Source: Shimia gijangensis
GTDB lineage: Bacteria; Pseudomonadota; Alphaproteobacteria; Rhodobacterales; Rhodobacteraceae
NCBI RefSeq assembly: GCF_900142085.1
Contig: NZ_FQZQ01000001.1
Coordinates: 124,001-188,000 of the forward strand
Direction of reading: 5' to 3'
DNA length: 64,000 nt
Part shown: positions 44,396 through 53,752 of the stretch, one piece after another
How the letters are laid out: each line of letters begins with the position of its first letter
Position numbering within the stretch: the stretch's first letter is position 1
Notes under the pieces: model-generated
The model's input: the letters and a program-made list of their open reading frames with translations, nothing else
The model's database searches: none
What the model was told of the DNA's origin: nothing
Position numbers and translations under genes: made by a program

Positions 44396-45543
44396 TTACG
44401 GTTGGAGACTATGTTCTGGAATTGCCCGAGCTTGTCGGGTTGGGAATTGCCGTGATTGTGATTGTTTTGCTGATCATGACGGTGCGCGCTGCAGGACGCT
44501 CGGCGCAGTTGGCCGAACCCATGGCACAACAGATGGGCGCGATCTCGGCGCGGGTACAGATGTTGTCGGACGGGCAACAGCAACTTACGGGCGGGCTCAC
44601 TCATGTGTCCGAGGCACAGGCTGCGTCACAAACCAGCATGTTGCAACTGATGGAAAAAAGGCTGGCGCAGGTCAGCGAGAATATGACTGAAAACCTGCAA
44701 GGCTCGTCCCGGCGCACCGCGCATTCCTTGGGAGAGTTGCAAGAACGGCTCAAGACCATCGACAAGGCACAGGAAAATATCACCAAACTGTCGGGCGATG
44801 TTCTGTCGTTGCAGGATATTCTGTCGAACAAACAGACCCGCGGTGCGTTTGGGGAAATTCAGCTGAATGACATCGTGGGCAAAGCGCTGCCCAAAGATTC
44901 CTATGCTCTGCAACATACGCTCTCGAATGGTAAGCGGGCCGACTGTCTGATCTATCTGCCGAACCCTCCGGGGCCAATTGTGATCGATTCCAAATTTCCT
45001 TTGGAAGCCTATGAGGCGTTGCGCAATGCCAAGACGCAAAGCCAGTTGAACGAAGCGGCGCGGATGCTGCGCACGTCTGTGCGAACACATATCAAGGCAA
45101 TCTCGGAAAAATACATCCTTGAGGGCGAAACTGCCGATGGGGCGCTGATGTTCCTACCGTCTGAAGCGGTTTACGCTGAGCTGCATGCCAATTTCCCGGA
45201 GCTTGTGCGCGAAGGGTTTTCGGCAAAAGTTTGGATCGTGTCGCCCACCACCTGCATGGCAACGTTGAACACCATGCGCGCGATCCTAAAAGACGCCCGT
45301 ATGCGCGAACAAGCCGGTGCTATTCGTCGCGAACTTGGGTTGTTGTATACAGACGTTGAACGACTGGGCACGCGGGTTGAAAACCTGGACCGGCACTTTG
45401 GTCAGGCGGCCAAGGACATCTCGGACATCAAGATCAGTGCCGACAAAGCTGGGCGTCGTGCGCGTCGTCTGGACAACTTTGACTTTGAGGAACTGGCCTC
45501 GGACGATGACAAGGTTGTGCCTCTGACCAAGCCCGAGGTCTAA
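44392..45543 (+). CDS. rmuC: DNA recombination protein RmuC
   Basis: This 383-residue protein has an N-terminal transmembrane helix ([18 protein letters not shown]), a long coiled coil (residues about 40-150) and the RmuC nuclease-like domain (about 150-330). The latter shows [25 protein letters not shown] and [13 protein letters not shown]. RmuC limits inversions at short inverted repeats. It overlaps mutL by 4 bases, giving a small DNA-maintenance operon. Confidence 0.95.
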   Translation: MITVGDYVLELPELVGLGIAVIVIVLLIMTVRAAGRSAQLAEPMAQQMGAISARVQMLSDGQQQLTGGLTHVSEAQAASQTSMLQLMEKRLAQVSENMTENLQGSSRRTAHSLGELQERLKTIDKAQENITKLSGDVLSLQDILSNKQTRGAFGEIQLNDIVGKALPKDSYALQHTLSNGKRADCLIYLPNPPGPIVIDSKFPLEAYEALRNAKTQSQLNEAARMLRTSVRTHIKAISEKYILEGETADGALMFLPSEAVYAELHANFPELVREGFSAKVWIVSPTTCMATLNTMRAILKDARMREQAGAIRRELGLLYTDVERLGTRVENLDRHFGQAAKDISDIKISADKAGRRARRLDNFDFEELASDDDKVVPLTKPEV

Positions 45544-45547
45544 CCTC

Positions 45548-46474
45548 TCAGAAATTTGCAAGAACCTGCGAGACCTGCTGGCGCAGCCAACGATGGGCCG
45601 GATTGTTTGTGCTGCGCTCGTGCCAGATCATGCATAGTTCCGGCTCGGGCACCGGCATCGGCGCTTCAAACATATCCAACCCAAGGAGTTCTGCAACATA
45701 ATCAGCATATTGGTGGGCCACCAGCGCAATGAGGTCGCTATGGGCTACGGCATTTGTGACCCCTGAAAAGGCCGGCAATGACATCACCACACGTCGGCTT
45801 CTCCCAACTTTGGCGAGGGCGGCATCTCCTAACCCATGCAGGTTTCCTTCAGTTGAAAACAGAACATGGCCGAGACTGCAGAACAAATCCATATCCACCT
45901 TGGACCCCGGTGCAAGCCCGTTGCCCCCAAGTTGCGGGTGGCCCTTTCGTGCAATCACCACAAAGCGCGACCGAAACAAGGGCTGATAGCCAATCCATGA
46001 CGGAAACGCGATCTTTGGGATCAGAGCTAGATCAATCGCCGCGTTTTCCAGAATCCCGACGTAACTTTCTGGGACAAGGTCGACCTGCTGGATGCGCATC
46101 AGCGGGGCCTTGCGAGCAAATACTTCAGCCAGTTGGGGCATCAGGAGGGTAGCAAAGAAATCTGACCCGGATACCTTAAAGCTGGTGTCCGACTGATATG
46201 GATCAAATCTGTCAGATCCTGAAAGCGCCTGTTGAAGGTCGCCAAGGATTTTTTCAAGTGGGCGCTCTAATGTGCGGGCAAAGTCGGTTGGCACCAGGCG
46301 CTGACCTTGCCTGACAAACAGCGGATCATTCAAGGCATGCCGCAACCTGTTCAGCGCGGCTGAGACCGCAGATTGTGAGAGACCAATCTTTTCGCCGGCT
46401 CGGGTCGTCGAGTGTTCCGCCAGCAGGGCACTGAGCACTCTGAGAAGGTTCAGGTCAAAAGATAATAAATTCAT
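45548..46474 (-). CDS. LysR-family transcriptional regulator
   Basis: This protein of about 308 residues has an N-terminal winged HTH (FDLNLLRVLSALLAEHSTTRAGEKIGLSQSAVSAALNRLR) and a LysR substrate-binding domain (FKVSGSDFFATLLMPQLAEVF...). It resembles the NodD/SyrM-like branch by pattern. The start is uncertain: ATG 46474 begins just before the HTH; ATGs 46486 and 46492 are in frame and none has a good Shine-Dalgarno. It is divergent from a small membrane protein, and an imperfect ACC-N6-GGT palindrome lies at its start. The effector is unknown. Confidence 0.88.
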   Translation of the reverse strand: MNLLSFDLNLLRVLSALLAEHSTTRAGEKIGLSQSAVSAALNRLRHALNDPLFVRQGQRLVPTDFARTLERPLEKILGDLQQALSGSDRFDPYQSDTSFKVSGSDFFATLLMPQLAEVFARKAPLMRIQQVDLVPESYVGILENAAIDLALIPKIAFPSWIGYQPLFRSRFVVIARKGHPQLGGNGLAPGSKVDMDLFCSLGHVLFSTEGNLHGLGDAALAKVGRSRRVVMSLPAFSGVTNAVAHSDLIALVAHQYADYVAELLGLDMFEAPMPVPEPELCMIWHERSTNNPAHRWLRQQVSQVLANF

Positions 46475-46484
46475 AACATAAATC

Positions 46485-46502
46485 ATTACCATGAAAGGTA
46501 TT
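46485..46502. promoter_or_regulatory. Imperfect palindrome at the divergent LysR promoter
   Basis: ATTACC (46485-46490), spacer ATGAAA, GGTATT (46497-46502) forms an 18-bp palindrome with one mismatch, just upstream of the LysR start. It is a plausible autoregulatory site. Confidence 0.4.
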
Positions 46503-46587
46503 TGTTTTGAAGATGAACTAAGACCCGTCATTCTCTGAGCACACCCCGGAGCGAACGCTGGGGATTTCAAAAGGGACGGAGGAAACA

Positions 46588-46959
46588 ATGCGTGGAATTT
46601 CAAAAGCGTTTTTTGGACTGGCACTTGTCTGTGCGATCGTAGGTATGGCTTGGGGTATTCAGATGTCTGCTAGCGGCGATCATCTGTTGTCACCGGCGCA
46701 CGCTCATCTGAACCTGATTGGGTATGTGGGTTTTGCAATATTCGGGATTTATTATCATCTTGTTCCATCGGCGGCGGAAAAGATGATTGCAAAAATCCAC
46801 TTGGCCATCGCTGTGGTAGGAGTCGTCTTGATGGTGCCAGGCATTGTCATGGCGATTAGGGAAACTAGTGAGACACTGGCCAAACTTGGATCGATTGCAG
46901 CCATTGCATCGATGCTGCTTTTTGCCTGGATATTCATCACTTCAAGCCGAGAAACCTAA
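46588..46959 (+). CDS. Small four-helix membrane protein
   Basis: This 123-residue protein has four hydrophobic segments. Its second segment carries HAHLNLIGYVGFAIFGIYYHLVP, whose spaced histidines resemble the subunit I motifs of heme-copper oxidases. It is far too short to be an oxidase; close relatives are annotated as uncharacterised. GGAGGAAACA precedes the ATG. It is divergent from a LysR regulator that may control it. A heme- or metal-binding role is speculation. Confidence 0.75.
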   Translation: MRGISKAFFGLALVCAIVGMAWGIQMSASGDHLLSPAHAHLNLIGYVGFAIFGIYYHLVPSAAEKMIAKIHLAIAVVGVVLMVPGIVMAIRETSETLAKLGSIAAIASMLLFAWIFITSSRET

Positions 46960-47052
46960 ACCAGTTAGCAGTTTTTGAAGTTGCGCAAGATCAAGGACGG
47001 GGTGCATAGTTGTCTGTGAGATAGAACCGAACAGGACAATTGGAGTCAGCAA

Positions 47053-47379
47053 ATGCTTGAAATTTCGCCTTGGAAGGTTGCGCAAGTCGTGCTCATGTCC
47101 CGCGAATTGGACCGCGCGGAAGGTGAGCTGCGCGGTTTTATCGACAACCTAAATGAAGATGAACAGGCCAGCCTCGTCGCCGTCATGTGGATTGGCCGCG
47201 AAAGTTTTATGCGCGATGAGCTGGCCGAAGCGATCGCCACTGCCAAAGCCGAAGCCACTGCACCAACCGCTGACTATCTGCTTGGATCGCCACATCTTTC
47301 AGATCATTTGGAAAACGGAATGGGCGAATTGGGCATTTCACTGACGGATGAAGAAGACGAATTGATGCGTCGCGGGTAA
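47053..47379 (+). CDS. DUF3775 domain-containing protein
   Basis: This 108-residue soluble acidic protein begins MLEISPWKVAQVVLMSRELDRAE and contains LNEDEQASLVAVMWIGRESF, the core of DUF3775, a family common in alphaproteobacteria with no known function. It ends with an acidic ISLTDEEDELMRRG tail. It is monocistronic; a 12-bp bidirectional terminator follows. Confidence 0.8.
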   Translation: MLEISPWKVAQVVLMSRELDRAEGELRGFIDNLNEDEQASLVAVMWIGRESFMRDELAEAIATAKAEATAPTADYLLGSPHLSDHLENGMGELGISLTDEEDELMRRG

Positions 47380-47400
47380 TCGCGCTGCACATGTAAAATA

Positions 47401-47428
47401 AAAGGCCGCAGAAACCTCTGCGGCCTTT
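47401..47428. terminator. Bidirectional terminator between DUF3775 and the saccharopine genes
   Basis: AAAGGCCGCAGA (47401-47412) and TCTGCGGCCTTT (47417-47428) form a perfect 12-bp stem with loop AACC. On the minus strand it is followed by TTATTTTAC, so it mainly ends the saccharopine operon. Confidence 0.85.
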
Positions 47429-47450
47429 GGCATTCGTAGGACTGCACGGA

Positions 47451-48593
47451 TCAGGCCGTGTGGTCCACGACTTGCAAATGTTGCGCCAAAATGCCCACGT
47501 CTTCCAGCCAGGCATTGAACAACTTGGGATCGCTTGGCGCCGCGTGAACACCCGCAGGGATCTGACGTTTCATCACAGCTTCGATCGCAAGCGACACAGG
47601 GATCGACACAAGGCGCGCCATGGCCGTACCGCGCTCGTCACCCCAGGCATCCATCACATAAGTCTTGTGCCAGACTTCCTTACCGTCCCGTTCGGCCTTG
47701 AGACCCACACAAAGAACAACCCGATCCGGCTCGCCTTCGTCATAGGCGTTTTCATCCCAGAACTGATCGGACATTTCTTTCAGCCGAGCTTCGCCTTCGG
47801 GGCCTTCCAGCGTCTCAATTTCCTTGAACACTGCGTCCCAGGCCTCAGCCCAGCCGTTCAGGCGCAACGTGCCGCGGACGAATTCTTTGACGGTCCAGTC
47901 CGGATCGAACTTGTAGTCCTCCATGAAGGGGATTGAATCGCGGTTGGGATAGACCTCAAAGCTTTCTGGTGTTGGTAGCGGCGCGATATAGCTCGAGATC
48001 GCGTCCCATGGGCGGGCCACATCTAAAGGGGCGTGATTGCGGATGGACCGTGACGGCGAGCGCAGCGCTTTCAGAACACCAAGCGGCGACCAGCTGAATT
48101 TATAACGGAAAGGATTCGGGTTCTTAGGAATGCCGCCACAGTACCCAATGAACGAGATCGTGTTGTTCATGTCATAGGCATCCGAGGCTTTGTAATCGGC
48201 GACCAGCGCGTGCGCCATCAAGTGATCGATGCCGGGATCGAGACCCATTTCATTGACCAGCGTGACACCTGCTGCGCGTGCTTTGTCGTCCAAAGCCTTC
48301 ATTTCCGGCGCAATGTAAGAGGAACTGACAAAGTTGGCCTTCTTGGAAATACACAACTCAGCCAAGGGGACATGCCAGTCTCCGGGCAACATGGAAACGA
48401 CAATGTCGCCGCTTTCCAACACTGCATCAAGAGCGTCGATGTCAAAGGCATGGATATCCGTGGTCAGATCGCCCACTGCTTCCTGCGCCTTTTCGATTGT
48501 TCGGTTCCAGACTGTGATCTTGTGGCCCGCATCCAGCAGTCGGCGAAGGCCGGGAATAGCCGAAAGGCCAGTACCACACCAGTGAATTGTCAT
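47451..48593 (-). CDS. Saccharopine dehydrogenase (L-glutamate-forming type)
   Basis: This 380-residue protein has an N-terminal Rossmann NAD(P) fold (IHWCGTGLSAIPGLRRLLDAGHKITVWNR) and the Sacchrp_dh_NADP/catalytic domain with NEMGLDPGIDHLMA and IGYCGGIPKNPNPF, matching the LYS9/SDH half. It converts saccharopine to glutamate and 2-aminoadipate semialdehyde. AGAGGGGAAAAG lies before ATG 48593. It follows the lysine-side gene by 13 bases. Together they make a split LKR/SDH pair, used for lysine degradation in proteobacteria. Confidence 0.9.
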   Translation of the reverse strand: MTIHWCGTGLSAIPGLRRLLDAGHKITVWNRTIEKAQEAVGDLTTDIHAFDIDALDAVLESGDIVVSMLPGDWHVPLAELCISKKANFVSSSYIAPEMKALDDKARAAGVTLVNEMGLDPGIDHLMAHALVADYKASDAYDMNNTISFIGYCGGIPKNPNPFRYKFSWSPLGVLKALRSPSRSIRNHAPLDVARPWDAISSYIAPLPTPESFEVYPNRDSIPFMEDYKFDPDWTVKEFVRGTLRLNGWAEAWDAVFKEIETLEGPEGEARLKEMSDQFWDENAYDEGEPDRVVLCVGLKAERDGKEVWHKTYVMDAWGDERGTAMARLVSIPVSLAIEAVMKRQIPAGVHAAPSDPKLFNAWLEDVGILAQHLQVVDHTA

Positions 48594-48606
48594 ATCTTTT
48601 CCCCTC

Positions 48607-49662
48607 TTACAGGTCTTTGGAATGTTTCGTGAAATCAGCTTCGGCACGGGTCCAGACGCCGTCGGAAAGATCGTCAAGTTTCAGCAGAGTTGCCAATAGC
48701 TGCTCTGCGTAGTCTTGCGAAGATTCGACCGGCAGCATCGACGGCAGGTTATCAATGGCCATGACATCCAGCACCGGATCGTCGTGCACGCGCAATGCCG
48801 GGGCGTCCCAGGTGGTGGCTTTGTCATAGACAGGCACCGGGTTGTAATCGCTGTCGGGATCGCAAGCCACGTCCCCGATGGCCGTCAGTTTCCGCGAGGC
48901 CGTTTTGGCGTCTACTGGCACAAAGACAGGCGTGCCGGGACGGGCGAAGATGCAGCTCATAAAGATGTCGTGTTGCAGAATTTCCGGGAAAGGGCCGCCT
49001 GTCGCAGTCTCAGCCATATCCCATTTGGTCACATCTATGCCAAGGGTTTCCAAAAGATCAGCGGCACCTGTTCCAACGCGGCCAAGCGCTCCAATGACGA
49101 TGGCGTTTGGCATTTCGATACCGGGTACGTCGAGTTCGGCCCCAAGATCATCCAAAAGGGCGTCTTTGTTGCTGTAAACGCCAACAGGTCCGCAAAGGCG
49201 CCCATGCTGCTGTGCGATCCATGCCTTTAGAGTGACAGCTGCACCAGCATATCCTGCCCAATAGCCAAAGGCTGCGACGCGGCGACCGGTGTCACCCACG
49301 AGATACTCAAGATCATAAAGAGTGCCGCCGCCCTCTTTGAAGCGCTTTAAGAGAGCGATTCCAGAGTGTTGCCCTTTGAAGGCATGACCAAACATAATGT
49401 GTTTGTGGGGCAGCGGTGTGCCATCTTCCGGTAATTCTTTGAGGCCAAAAATGATCGCGTCCTGCGGCGCTTCGGGCCAGGTATTTTCACGCGCAATGTC
49501 ACATCCGGCATCGCGGTATCCGTCAATGGGAATGGCCCGGACAGAGCTTTCTTCGACGGTGACGCGAATGCCTTTGGCAATCAGCTGTTTCGCGCCATCG
49601 GGCGTCAGGCCCACGCGCTCTTCGTTCGGGCGTTGTTCGGCGCGTACCCAAAGATGTGTCAT
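48607..49662 (-). CDS. Saccharopine dehydrogenase (L-lysine-forming) / lysine-ketoglutarate reductase type
   Basis: The protein has 351 residues. The N-terminal AlaDH/PNT-like domain (HLWVRAEQRPNEERVGLTPDGAKQLIAKG) and the central NAD-binding part (NAIVIGALGRVGTGAADLLETLG) match LYS1-type enzymes. The reaction couples lysine and 2-oxoglutarate with saccharopine. Since dapB shows lysine synthesis by the DAP route, the pair most likely degrades lysine. GAGGAGAG precedes ATG 49662. The paired TTGTACAA sites lie 150-195 bases upstream. The longer open frame that runs through them is rejected as a start. Confidence 0.88.
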   Translation of the reverse strand: MTHLWVRAEQRPNEERVGLTPDGAKQLIAKGIRVTVEESSVRAIPIDGYRDAGCDIARENTWPEAPQDAIIFGLKELPEDGTPLPHKHIMFGHAFKGQHSGIALLKRFKEGGGTLYDLEYLVGDTGRRVAAFGYWAGYAGAAVTLKAWIAQQHGRLCGPVGVYSNKDALLDDLGAELDVPGIEMPNAIVIGALGRVGTGAADLLETLGIDVTKWDMAETATGGPFPEILQHDIFMSCIFARPGTPVFVPVDAKTASRKLTAIGDVACDPDSDYNPVPVYDKATTWDAPALRVHDDPVLDVMAIDNLPSMLPVESSQDYAEQLLATLLKLDDLSDGVWTRAEADFTKHSKDL

Positions 49663-49809
49663 GGCAACTCTCCTCGCTGATCGGCGACTGATAAAGCACC
49701 GTGTTGAGCGAAAGACAAGAGACGAGGTGCGCGGGTCTCTGAAAGGTCGCAGGCAAAGCCCTCGCCATTTCCAAAGTCGGGCGTGGTCGGTAATAAAATG
49801 CGATTTGAC

Positions 49810-49856
49810 CGTTTTGTACAACTTCTCAGAGCTGAATCTCCGTTTTGTACAAAACG
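49810..49856. promoter_or_regulatory. Paired TTGTACAA palindromes between the saccharopine genes and polA
   Basis: TTGTACAA occurs at 49814-49821 and 49845-49852, 31 bp apart. The second is the core of a perfect 16-bp palindrome CGTTTTGTACAAAACG (49841-49856). CCGTTTTGTACAA precedes both, as in the reverse-strand copy at 16753-16765. The site could serve the saccharopine operon (minus) or polA (plus); the former is favoured. Confidence 0.62.
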
Positions 49857-49954
49857 CCAGCTTAGGAGTTTTGGCCCCCAAAGGCGCGGTTTCCGGGTGG
49901 AACCGCCGTGCGCCGCGTGGCACAACAGTTGAAACGAAACGGGAGATGCGCGAC

Positions 49955-52765
49955 ATGGAAACCGGGTTTGGCAAAGGGTGCCATCTGCATCTGATTGATG
50001 GATCGGCCTTTATCTTTCGCGCCTATCACGCGCTGCCTCCGCTGACACGCAAATCCGATGGCCTGCCAATTGGCGCCGTGGCCGGATTTTGCAACATGCT
50101 GCACCGCTATGTTGAGGGCAACACAGGCGCGGATGCACCGACACATGTTGCTGTGATATTTGACAAGGGCAGCCACACGTTTCGCAACGACATGTATGAC
50201 CTTTACAAGGCCAACCGTGAGGCGATGCCCGAAGATTTGCGCCCGCAGATGCCGCTGACCCGAGAGGCGACCAGGGCGTTCAACATTGCCTGCAAGGAAA
50301 TGGAGGGCTGGGAGGCCGATGACATCATCGCCACACTGGCGGTTCAGGCCCGCGAGGCGGGCGGACGTTGCACGATCATCTCGTCCGACAAAGACATGAT
50401 GCAGTTGGTCGGTGGCGGCGTTGAAATGCTGGATGCGATGAAAAACCGTCGCATCGATGTGGACGGCGTGCATGAAAAGTTTGGCGTCGGCCCCGAACGT
50501 GTGGTCGATGTGCAGGCCTTGGCCGGAGATAGCGTGGACAACGTACCGGGTGCGCCGGGGATTGGGATCAAAACCGCCGCCCTATTGATCAATGAATATG
50601 GTGATCTGGAGACGCTTCTGGATCGTGCGACAGAGATCAAACAACCCAAACGCCGCCAGACGTTGATCGACAACCGTGCGCAGATCGAACTGTCGAAAAA
50701 GCTGGTCCAGCTGGACGAAAACACGCCACTTGATTTCACGCTGGAAGACCTTGAGGTCAAAGACCCCGAACCAGAAGCTTTGATGACGTTTCTGGCCGAG
50801 ATGGAGTTCCGCACCCTGTCCAAACGGATCGCCGATCAAATCGGGGTTGAGGCCCCGGTGATTGCGGATGCGCCCGCCAAGGCGGCGGATGGTGCCGCGG
50901 CGGACGCGCCCGAGGACAAGCCGTTTGATCCAGAGGCTTATGAGTGGGTCAAGGACCGCGCGCGGCTTGAGGATTGGGCAGCTAGGGCTGTCGCCAAAGG
51001 GTATGTGGCAGTGGATACCGAAACCACCGGTCTGGACGACATGGTTGTCGATCTGGTGGGCGTGTGCCTGTCGATCGAGCCGGGAGAGGCCTGTTACATT
51101 CCTGTCGCCCATAAAAAGGGCGCCGCGGATGACCTGTTCGGTAGCGAAGAAATGGCCGAAGGGCAGATGAGCGTTGACGAGGTGCTGGAAGTTCTGAAGC
51201 CGGTGCTGGAAGACGCGTCTGTCCTGAAAATCTTTCAAAATGCAAAATATGACTGCAAGATTCTCAAACGCTACGGGGTGAGTGTCGCGCCGATTGATGA
51301 CACGATGCTGATGTCCTACGCGTTACAGGCCGGATTGAACCGACATGGCATGGACGCTCTGTCAGAACTCTATCTGTCGCACCAACCGATTTCGATCAAG
51401 ACGCTGTTGGGCACCGGCAAATCGGCGATCACCTTTGACCGGGTGCCGATTGAGGATGCGGTGAAATATGCCGCCGAAGATGCCGACATCACCCTGCGCC
51501 TGTGGCAGAAATTCAAACCACAATTGCACCAACAGCAGGTGACCACAGTTTATGAAACGCTTGAGCGTCCTTTGTCGCCGGTTTTGGCCGAGATGGAGAT
51601 GCATGGGGTTAAGGTGGATCGCGATACGCTAAGCCGGATGTCCAATGCCTTTGCCCAGAAGATGGCTGGGCTTGAAGCCGAAATTCATGACCTGGCCGGA
51701 GAAAACTTTAACGTCGGCAGCCCGGCCCAGTTGGGAGAAATCCTGTTTGACAAGATGGGTCTTGAGGGTGGCAAGCGTGGCAAAAACGGGAAGTACTCGA
51801 CGGGTGCTGATGTTCTGGAAGATCTTGCGACCGAAAACGATCTGCCCGCCAGGGTGCTGGACTGGCGGCAATTGTCCAAGCTGAAGTCAACCTATACCGA
51901 TGCGCTGCAAGACCACATCAACCCTGACACGGGCCGCGTGCACACATCGTATGTGCAGACCGGGGCCAACACCGGGCGTCTGGCGTCCACTGATCCCAAC
52001 CTGCAAAACATTCCTGTGCGCAGCGAAGAGGGGCGCCGCATTCGCGAGGCCTTTGTCGCCGAGCCAGGCAAGACGCTGATTTCGCTGGACTATAGTCAGG
52101 TCGAACTGCGCATTCTGGCGCATATCGCGGACATAGAAGCATTGAAACAAGCGTTCCGCGACGGGCAGGACATTCACGCCATGACCGCATCCGAGATGTT
52201 TGATGTGCCGATGGAAGAGATGACACCCGAGGTCCGTAGCCGCGCTAAGGCGATCAATTTCGGGGTGATCTATGGCATCTCAGGCTTTGGTCTGGCGCGT
52301 AACCTGCGCATTCCACGCGGCGAGGCGCAGGATTTCATCAACCGGTATTTCGAACGCTTCCCCGGCATTCGCACCTATATGGATGACACCAAAGCCTTTG
52401 CCAAAGAGCATCTCTATGTGCAGACGTTGTTCGGGCGCAAAATCCATATGCCACAGATCAATGCCAAGGGACCGCATGCTGGGTTTGCCTCGCGCGCAGC
52501 GATCAACGCACCCATTCAGGGTACGGCAGCAGACATCATACGGCGCGCGATGATCCGTATGCCCGAAGCGATCAAAGACCTGCCTGCCAAGATGCTTTTG
52601 CAGGTTCATGACGAACTGATCTTTGAGGTTGAAGACAGTGCCGTGGACGACACCATCGCTGTTGCACGAGCGGTCATGGAAGGTGCTGCAGAACCCGCGA
52701 TCAAGCTGGACGTGCCGCTGATTGTGGATGCGGGGCAAGGGCAAAACTGGGCCGAGGCGCATTAG
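49955..52765 (+). CDS. polA: DNA polymerase I
   Basis: At 936 residues this is a full-length PolA. The N-terminal 5'-3' exonuclease (LIDGSAFIFRAYHALPPL; GWEADDIIATLA; GDSVDNVPGAPGIG) is followed by an active 3'-5' exonuclease (VAVDTETTGLD with D-x-E) and the polymerase domain. The latter shows SLDYSQVELRILAHI, RSRAKAINFGVIYGISGFGL and QVHDELIFEV. It repairs gaps and removes RNA primers. ATG 49955 has GGGAG upstream; the longer open frame (to 49397) overlaps the divergent saccharopine gene and is rejected. Confidence 0.97.
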   Translation: METGFGKGCHLHLIDGSAFIFRAYHALPPLTRKSDGLPIGAVAGFCNMLHRYVEGNTGADAPTHVAVIFDKGSHTFRNDMYDLYKANREAMPEDLRPQMPLTREATRAFNIACKEMEGWEADDIIATLAVQAREAGGRCTIISSDKDMMQLVGGGVEMLDAMKNRRIDVDGVHEKFGVGPERVVDVQALAGDSVDNVPGAPGIGIKTAALLINEYGDLETLLDRATEIKQPKRRQTLIDNRAQIELSKKLVQLDENTPLDFTLEDLEVKDPEPEALMTFLAEMEFRTLSKRIADQIGVEAPVIADAPAKAADGAAADAPEDKPFDPEAYEWVKDRARLEDWAARAVAKGYVAVDTETTGLDDMVVDLVGVCLSIEPGEACYIPVAHKKGAADDLFGSEEMAEGQMSVDEVLEVLKPVLEDASVLKIFQNAKYDCKILKRYGVSVAPIDDTMLMSYALQAGLNRHGMDALSELYLSHQPISIKTLLGTGKSAITFDRVPIEDAVKYAAEDADITLRLWQKFKPQLHQQQVTTVYETLERPLSPVLAEMEMHGVKVDRDTLSRMSNAFAQKMAGLEAEIHDLAGENFNVGSPAQLGEILFDKMGLEGGKRGKNGKYSTGADVLEDLATENDLPARVLDWRQLSKLKSTYTDALQDHINPDTGRVHTSYVQTGANTGRLASTDPNLQNIPVRSEEGRRIREAFVAEPGKTLISLDYSQVELRILAHIADIEALKQAFRDGQDIHAMTASEMFDVPMEEMTPEVRSRAKAINFGVIYGISGFGLARNLRIPRGEAQDFINRYFERFPGIRTYMDDTKAFAKEHLYVQTLFGRKIHMPQINAKGPHAGFASRAAINAPIQGTAADIIRRAMIRMPEAIKDLPAKMLLQVHDELIFEVEDSAVDDTIAVARAVMEGAAEPAIKLDVPLIVDAGQGQNWAEAH

Positions 52766-52783
52766 AGCCCCAACCTTTTGAAG

Positions 52784-53539
52784 TTACCTGTGGTTTACCC
52801 AGTCCAAACCTTCGGTGGTGATGCTGGCGGGGTGGTATTCGGCGCTGACGTACCCTTGGTAGCCTTCCTTATCCAGCAAGTTGAAAAACGCAGGATAGTC
52901 GACGTGACCAGTGTGTGGTTCATTGCGCCCCGGAGCACCGGCAATTTGAATATGGCCCGCGCGTGCGCCATGCGCCTCCCAGACGGCTTTCATATCGCCG
53001 GTGATCATATGCGCGTGATAGGCATCAAATTGCAGGGTCAGATTGGGGGCTGAAACCTCGTCCAGAATGCCAGCGGCAAGACCAAAATCGTTCAGGAAGT
53101 ATCCCGGCATATCAACCTGGTTGATCGGCTCAATTGTCAGTTTTTGGCTGGGCGCAAAAGCCGTGGCCCATCTGAGGTTTTCAATCATCGTGTCGTGGGC
53201 TTCGGTGCCCTCGGCAATCCCGGACATGACGTGGATCATATTGGCACCAAGAACGCCCGCATAACGCAAAGCCCGCCTGAAATCGTGTTGAAACCGTTCC
53301 TGCCCGCCAGGGATGGCAGCGAAACCGCGATCGCCTCCCGTCCAGTTTGGCGGCGGGGTGTTGATCAACAATAGCTCCTGCTCTGTTGCCTGAAGACAGC
53401 CGAGGATGTCCCTTGCGGCAATGTCATAAGGGAACAGGATTTCGACGGCATCAAAGCCAGCTTTCTTCGCAGCCGAGAAGCGATCCAGAAACGGCAACTC
53501 GGTAAAAAGCACACTGATGTTAGCTGCAAATTTTGGCAT
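52784..53539 (-). CDS. hyi: Hydroxypyruvate isomerase
   Basis: This 251-residue TIM-barrel (xylose-isomerase-like) enzyme has PKFAANISVLFTELPFLDRF at its start, the metal/acid residues in LTIEPINQ and in SAEYHPA, and LQFDAYHAHM. That is the Hyi family pattern, which interconverts hydroxypyruvate and tartronate semialdehyde. AAGGACTAAAT precedes ATG 53539; the long upstream open frame is not coding. It has no glyoxylate-carboligase neighbour, so its pathway cannot be told from the context. Confidence 0.88.
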   Translation of the reverse strand: MPKFAANISVLFTELPFLDRFSAAKKAGFDAVEILFPYDIAARDILGCLQATEQELLLINTPPPNWTGGDRGFAAIPGGQERFQHDFRRALRYAGVLGANMIHVMSGIAEGTEAHDTMIENLRWATAFAPSQKLTIEPINQVDMPGYFLNDFGLAAGILDEVSAPNLTLQFDAYHAHMITGDMKAVWEAHGARAGHIQIAGAPGRNEPHTGHVDYPAFFNLLDKEGYQGYVSAEYHPASITTEGLDWVNHR

Positions 53540-53752
53540 ATTTAGTCCTTTCGGGTCCCTGTAAACCTGACGCCAATCAACGTCAAGGCATCGTTGGCGA
53601 ACGAGGCCCTTCCTGCTGCCGTGCCAAGCGTAGAACGGGCCAAAACCGACATTCTGTCGAAAACAGAACAGAACAGCGCCTGTTTCAAAGACAGACTTTT
53701 TTACATTGGCCTCATTTCGGGCCACTTCTGATTCGATTTGAAAGGTGTGGGA

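Noticed and set aside
49397-49954. Extended N-terminus for polA
   Set aside because: It overlaps the divergent saccharopine gene and the TTGTACAA sites. The conserved exonuclease domain starts after ATG 49955, which has GGGAG upstream.
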